Of a stretch of DNA of 64,000 bases, positions 60,616 to 64,000 are shown in pieces. The notes under the pieces are model-generated. The model saw only the letters and a list, made by a program, of their open reading frames with translations, was not told the DNA's origin and ran no database searches. Made by a program: the position numbers and the translations under genes. The stretch comes from Chitinophaga sp. LS1 (GTDB lineage: Bacteria > Bacteroidota > Bacteroidia > Chitinophagales > Chitinophagaceae), in assembly GCF_034274695.1 (NCBI RefSeq), contig NZ_CP128362.1, positions 5,148,501 to 5,212,500 on the forward strand. The letters run 5' to 3'. The first letter of the stretch is position 1; each line of letters starts with the position of its first letter.

Positions 60616-63600
60616 ATGAAAGCAACCAGTTCTACCCAGCGCGAAGCCGAAAGATTGAATATACTGGCTGGCTATCACATTCTTGACTCTCATCCTGAAG
60701 AGGAATTCGACCGGCTTACCACCCTCGCTGCCCTCATCTGCAATACCTCCGCCGCCTGCATCTCCTTCCCCGATCAGGACCGCCAATGGCTCAAATCAGC
60801 TATCGGACTGAATTTCAGAGAAGTGCCCCGCGAATGGTCCTTCACAGAAGAGATCCTCCGCACCAACAGCTATGTAGAAAAGCCCGACATTGGCGAAGGC
60901 AATTTCTTCCGCTTTTTCTCCGGCTACCCCATTCGCGATCCCAAAGGCATCATCCTCGGCGCCCTCTGTGTCATGGACGAACAACCCCGTCAGTTGCAAG
61001 AGAGCCAGCGCCATGCACTTGAACTCATGGCGAACGAAATTATGACCCTCATCCTGAACCGCCGTCAGAAAGAAGAAGTCTATTATTTAGAAAAACTTTT
61101 CCTTCTCTCAGACAACCTTGTTGGTCTCGCTACCTCCGCCGGTGTGTTCAAAAAGGTCAACCTTGCCTACACCCACATCTTCGGTTATTCACCAGAAGAA
61201 ATGCTGCAAAAGAACATCCTGGAAATGATCCATCCCGATGACCAGGCAGCCTCCCTGGTCGAAACCAGCAATATGATCGCCGGTAAATCTACCATCGCCT
61301 TCGAGAACCGTCTCCGTACCAAATCAGGTGAATGGCGCACCATCTCGTGGATGGCCACCGCCGAACCCGATACCCAGGATATTTTCAGCATAGGCCGTGA
61401 CATCACCGAAGAACGCAGAAAGGAACAGTTGCTCAGCGAAAGCGAACGCAACTTCCGCACTTTCTTCGAAAACTCCCCAGGTCTCATGTGCACCCATGAT
61501 TTGCAGGGATATTTCCTCACTGTAAACGAAGCCGGTGCAGCAGGATTGGGGTATACCCTCGACGAACTGGTGGGTGCCAGCCTGTTCGATATTGCACCGA
61601 AGGAACTGCACCATGAGGTGCGTGCATACCTGGAGCAGATCAAAAAATCAGGCAAACTAAACGGGTTGATGAAAGTGCTGAAGAAAGACGGCACACGCAT
61701 TATTCTTCATTACAATAACGTACTGGTAGACCAATACGTCATCTCTAACGCTGCGGACATTACTATCCATTATCAGCTGGAAAAAGACCTGAAGCGCTCC
61801 ACCGAAATGCTGGAACGTACGAATAAAGTAGCACGTATCGGCGCCTGGGAAATAGACATGCATAATGGAAACGTATTCTGGTCTGACGTAACCCGAGAAA
61901 TACTGGAAGTAGCCCCTGATGAACCTGCCCGTTTTTCCAACGGTATGCGTTTTTACAAAGAGGGCGAAAACCGCCAGCGTATGCAGGCCGCACTGGCAGA
62001 GACCATCGCCACGGGCAATTCGTTCAACCTGGAACTGGAAATCGTGACCGAAAAAGGCAATGACCGGTGGGTACGCAGTCGCGGCAGTGCGCAGTTTGAA
62101 AACGGTCAATGCAAGCGACTCTTTGGCACCCTGCAGGACATCACAGAAAAGAAACTCGCGGAGATAGAACTCAAAACCCAGAAATTGCGGCTCTCTACCT
62201 TTGTGGAACACGCTCCTGCGGCAGTGGCCATGTTCGACAAGGAAATGCGGTATATTGCCGTGAGCCGTCGCTGGCTGGAAGAATTTCAGATACAGGGGCA
62301 GCCCGTACTGGGCATCTCTCACTACGAGGTATTCCCCAATATATCAGATCATTGGAAAAAGATCCATGCCAGTGCACAGTCAGGCGAAGTACTCAGGGAA
62401 GAACATGATGTATGGCGCCCCGAAGGCTGGAACCATGATCAGTACCTGCGTTGGGAAGTAAGACCCTGGTTTCAGTACGATGGCAAAATTGGCGGTATTA
62501 TGATGTTCACACAGGATATTACTGAAGCTTATCTGCAGCAGGAAGAATATAAACAGGCAAAAATACAGGCCGAACAGGCGAATATTGCAAAGTCGGAATT
62601 TTTGGCTAATATGAGCCATGAGATCAGGACCCCGTTAAATGGCGTTATCGGCTTCACAGACCTTGTTTTAAAGACACAACTTACAGAGTCTCAGAACCAG
62701 TACTTATCGATCGTAAATCAGTCTGCAAATGCCCTTTTAAGCATTATCAATGATATCCTCGACTTCTCAAAGATCGAAGCGGGCAAACTGGAACTGGATA
62801 TTGGCAAATGTGATCTCTACGAATTCTGTAGTCAGGCGAGTGATATCATCAGTTACCAGGCGCAGAACAAAGGGTTGGAATTGTTACTGAATGTCTCCTC
62901 CAATCTGCCCCGTTTTGTATACATAGATGAAGTACGCCTGAAACAGATCCTTGTGAACCTGATGGGGAATGCCGTGAAATTTACCCCAGCGGGTGAGATC
63001 GAGTTGAAAGTGACGCAACTGGACAGGGATGACCTTTTCCGTTTTGAAGTACGTGATACGGGTATTGGTATCCGGCCAGAGAAGGCGCATAAGATCTTTG
63101 AAGCGTTTTTACAGGAAGACGTTTCCACCACAAAAAAATATGGTGGTACGGGGTTGGGTCTCACCATCTCGAACAAGTTACTCGCATTGATGGGCAGTAC
63201 CCTGCAGCTGGAAAGTAAACCGGGCAAAGGGAGCCGTTTCTTCTTTGACATCTCTGTAAAAACAGAAGATGGTGAACGCATTCACTGGGAGAACATCGAC
63301 ATGGTCAAAAATGTATTGATCGTAGATGACAATGACAACAACCGTGTGATCCTGAGAGAAATGCTCTTCCTGAAAGGGATCAGTTTTGTAGAAGCAAAAA
63401 ATGGTTTTGAAGCGCTGGAGATCCTCTCAAAGAAAAATCACTTCGACGTAGTGCTCATGGATTATCACATGCCTTTTATGGATGGTATTGAGACCATTGA
63501 AAAGATCAGGAAAAATATAGACGCCGATCCCCGGCAGAAAATAATCTTACTGCATAGTTCCTCAGATGATGAAAGGATCATCAAAGCCTGTGAGCGCCTG

Positions 63601-64000
63601 CAGGTACAACAACGTCTTGTAAAACCCATTAAAATGCAGGAGATGTACAACGCCCTGTCCCGTTTATTCAAAAAAGAAATGATCATACCTGTTACTACTG
63701 AAAACACCGCACAGAGTGCGAGGGGGGATGGTTTTAATGTGCTCGTGGTAGAAGATAACCCGATCAATATGTTTCTCGCCACGACTATTATTCATCGCAT
63801 CGCACCCGCAGCTGTGATCCATGAAGCGAATAATGGTAAAGAGGCATTAGCAATTTTGAGTCATATCATGCCGGACATTATTCTCATGGACATCCAGATG
63901 CCGGAGATGAATGGTTATGAAGCCAGCAAACTGATTCGCACGGATTATCCTGGTTTCAGGGTGCCTATTATTGCGCTGACAGCAGGCAATGTAATGGGTG
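60616..64000 (+). CDS. Hybrid sensor histidine kinase (GAF-PAS-HK-REC-REC), cut by window edge
   Basis: 1128 codons are visible and the frame is still open at base 64000. Order: GAF-like domain (about 1-150, EREAERLNILAGYHILDSHP-like start), four PAS domains (about 160-285, 290-410, 420-545 and 550-650), HisKA with His668 in MSHEIRTPLNGVIGF, HATPase with LVNLMGNAVKF, DTGIGI and GGTGLGLTIS, receiver 1 (phosphoacceptor Asp949 in VVLMDYHMP) and receiver 2 (Asp1092 in IILMDIQMP). No transmembrane helix is seen, so it is a cytosolic phosphorelay kinase; more domains such as Hpt may follow outside the window. ATG 60616 is the start. Confidence 0.9.
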   Translation, partial: MKATSSTQREAERLNILAGYHILDSHPEEEFDRLTTLAALICNTSAACISFPDQDRQWLKSAIGLNFREVPREWSFTEEILRTNSYVEKPDIGEGNFFRFFSGYPIRDPKGIILGALCVMDEQPRQLQESQRHALELMANEIMTLILNRRQKEEVYYLEKLFLLSDNLVGLATSAGVFKKVNLAYTHIFGYSPEEMLQKNILEMIHPDDQAASLVETSNMIAGKSTIAFENRLRTKSGEWRTISWMATAEPDTQDIFSIGRDITEERRKEQLLSESERNFRTFFENSPGLMCTHDLQGYFLTVNEAGAAGLGYTLDELVGASLFDIAPKELHHEVRAYLEQIKKSGKLNGLMKVLKKDGTRIILHYNNVLVDQYVISNAADITIHYQLEKDLKRSTEMLERTNKVARIGAWEIDMHNGNVFWSDVTREILEVAPDEPARFSNGMRFYKEGENRQRMQAALAETIATGNSFNLELEIVTEKGNDRWVRSRGSAQFENGQCKRLFGTLQDITEKKLAEIELKTQKLRLSTFVEHAPAAVAMFDKEMRYIAVSRRWLEEFQIQGQPVLGISHYEVFPNISDHWKKIHASAQSGEVLREEHDVWRPEGWNHDQYLRWEVRPWFQYDGKIGGIMMFTQDITEAYLQQEEYKQAKIQAEQANIAKSEFLANMSHEIRTPLNGVIGFTDLVLKTQLTESQNQYLSIVNQSANALLSIINDILDFSKIEAGKLELDIGKCDLYEFCSQASDIISYQAQNKGLELLLNVSSNLPRFVYIDEVRLKQILVNLMGNAVKFTPAGEIELKVTQLDRDDLFRFEVRDTGIGIRPEKAHKIFEAFLQEDVSTTKKYGGTGLGLTISNKLLALMGSTLQLESKPGKGSRFFFDISVKTEDGERIHWENIDMVKNVLIVDDNDNNRVILREMLFLKGISFVEAKNGFEALEILSKKNHFDVVLMDYHMPFMDGIETIEKIRKNIDADPRQKIILLHSSSDDERIIKACERLQVQQRLVKPIKMQEMYNALSRLFKKEMIIPVTTENTAQSARGDGFNVLVVEDNPINMFLATTIIHRIAPAAVIHEANNGKEALAILSHIMPDIILMDIQMPEMNGYEASKLIRTDYPGFRVPIIALTAGNVMG

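Noticed and set aside
1..64000. tRNA, rRNA, riboswitch and insertion-sequence transposase genes
   Set aside because: I scanned the intergenic stretches and recognised none.

Overview
The window looks like a chromosomal segment of a Bacteroidota member of the Chitinophagaceae, most like Chitinophaga. The basis is two SusC/SusD outer-membrane pairs (one with a DUF3823 lipoprotein), a type IX secretion (type B) C-terminal domain, an exosortase-N (XrtN) pair, hybrid propeller-type sensor kinases, nearly no Shine-Dalgarno sequences, and several promoters that fit the Bacteroidota TTG-N19-21-TAnnTTTG consensus. No rRNA, tRNA, CRISPR array, phage or complete insertion sequence was recognised.

Layout. 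1-4.8 kb: a KGG-repeat stress protein, a possible orphan small-RNA unit, a GH31 alpha-glucosidase and a secreted YCF48-like propeller. 4.9-9.1 kb: a propeller/Y_Y_Y histidine kinase with its LuxR-type regulator, then two tiny membrane-protein genes. 9.4-15.1 kb: a tight four-gene operon in which topoisomerase IV subunits ParE and ParC flank a DUF1835 protein and a cupin. 15.3-18.8 kb: divergent treZ and a GH13 alpha-glucosidase. 19-22 kb: small unknowns, including a CPCC zinc-ribbon-like protein, a barrel and a lipoprotein. 22-26 kb: a TonB-dependent receptor, a truncated DUF4198 gene and peptidase E with a small membrane protein. 26-38.5 kb: two SusC/SusD operons, the first preceded by an array of RNA-like hairpins. 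38.7-45.2 kb: a large secreted M43 protease, an unknown protein and a kinase/regulator pair. 45.6-47.8 kb: DUF3820, FabF and a TetR regulator with its operator inside its own promoter. 47.9-56.1 kb: a candidate ergothioneine region (DinB protein, EgtE-like PLP enzyme, EgtD, EgtB, an EgtU/EgtV-like ABC transporter, a flavin disulfide reductase and a DUF427 protein). 56.4-60.3 kb: the XrtN exosortase and its VIT-domain partner, followed by what looks like the broken 3' end of a GH3 gene. 60.6-64 kb: a giant hybrid kinase cut off by the window edge.

Two kinds of non-coding structure stand out. One is a modular intergenic repeat family found at five loci, always directly downstream of genes and joined to a terminator-like hairpin; one copy sits exactly where a DUF4198 gene is truncated. 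The other is a series of five (perhaps six) 19-nt hairpins with a period of about 52 bp upstream of the first susC, whose stems covary and keep G-U pairs on the plus strand.

Functionally, the carbohydrate genes (GH31, GH13, TreZ, SusCD) suggest uptake and processing of glucans or oligosaccharides. The egt region suggests synthesis plus transport of a low-molecular-weight thiol/thione. The XrtN pair is a dedicated one-substrate envelope sorting system. All functional calls come from motif recognition by eye; no database search was run.
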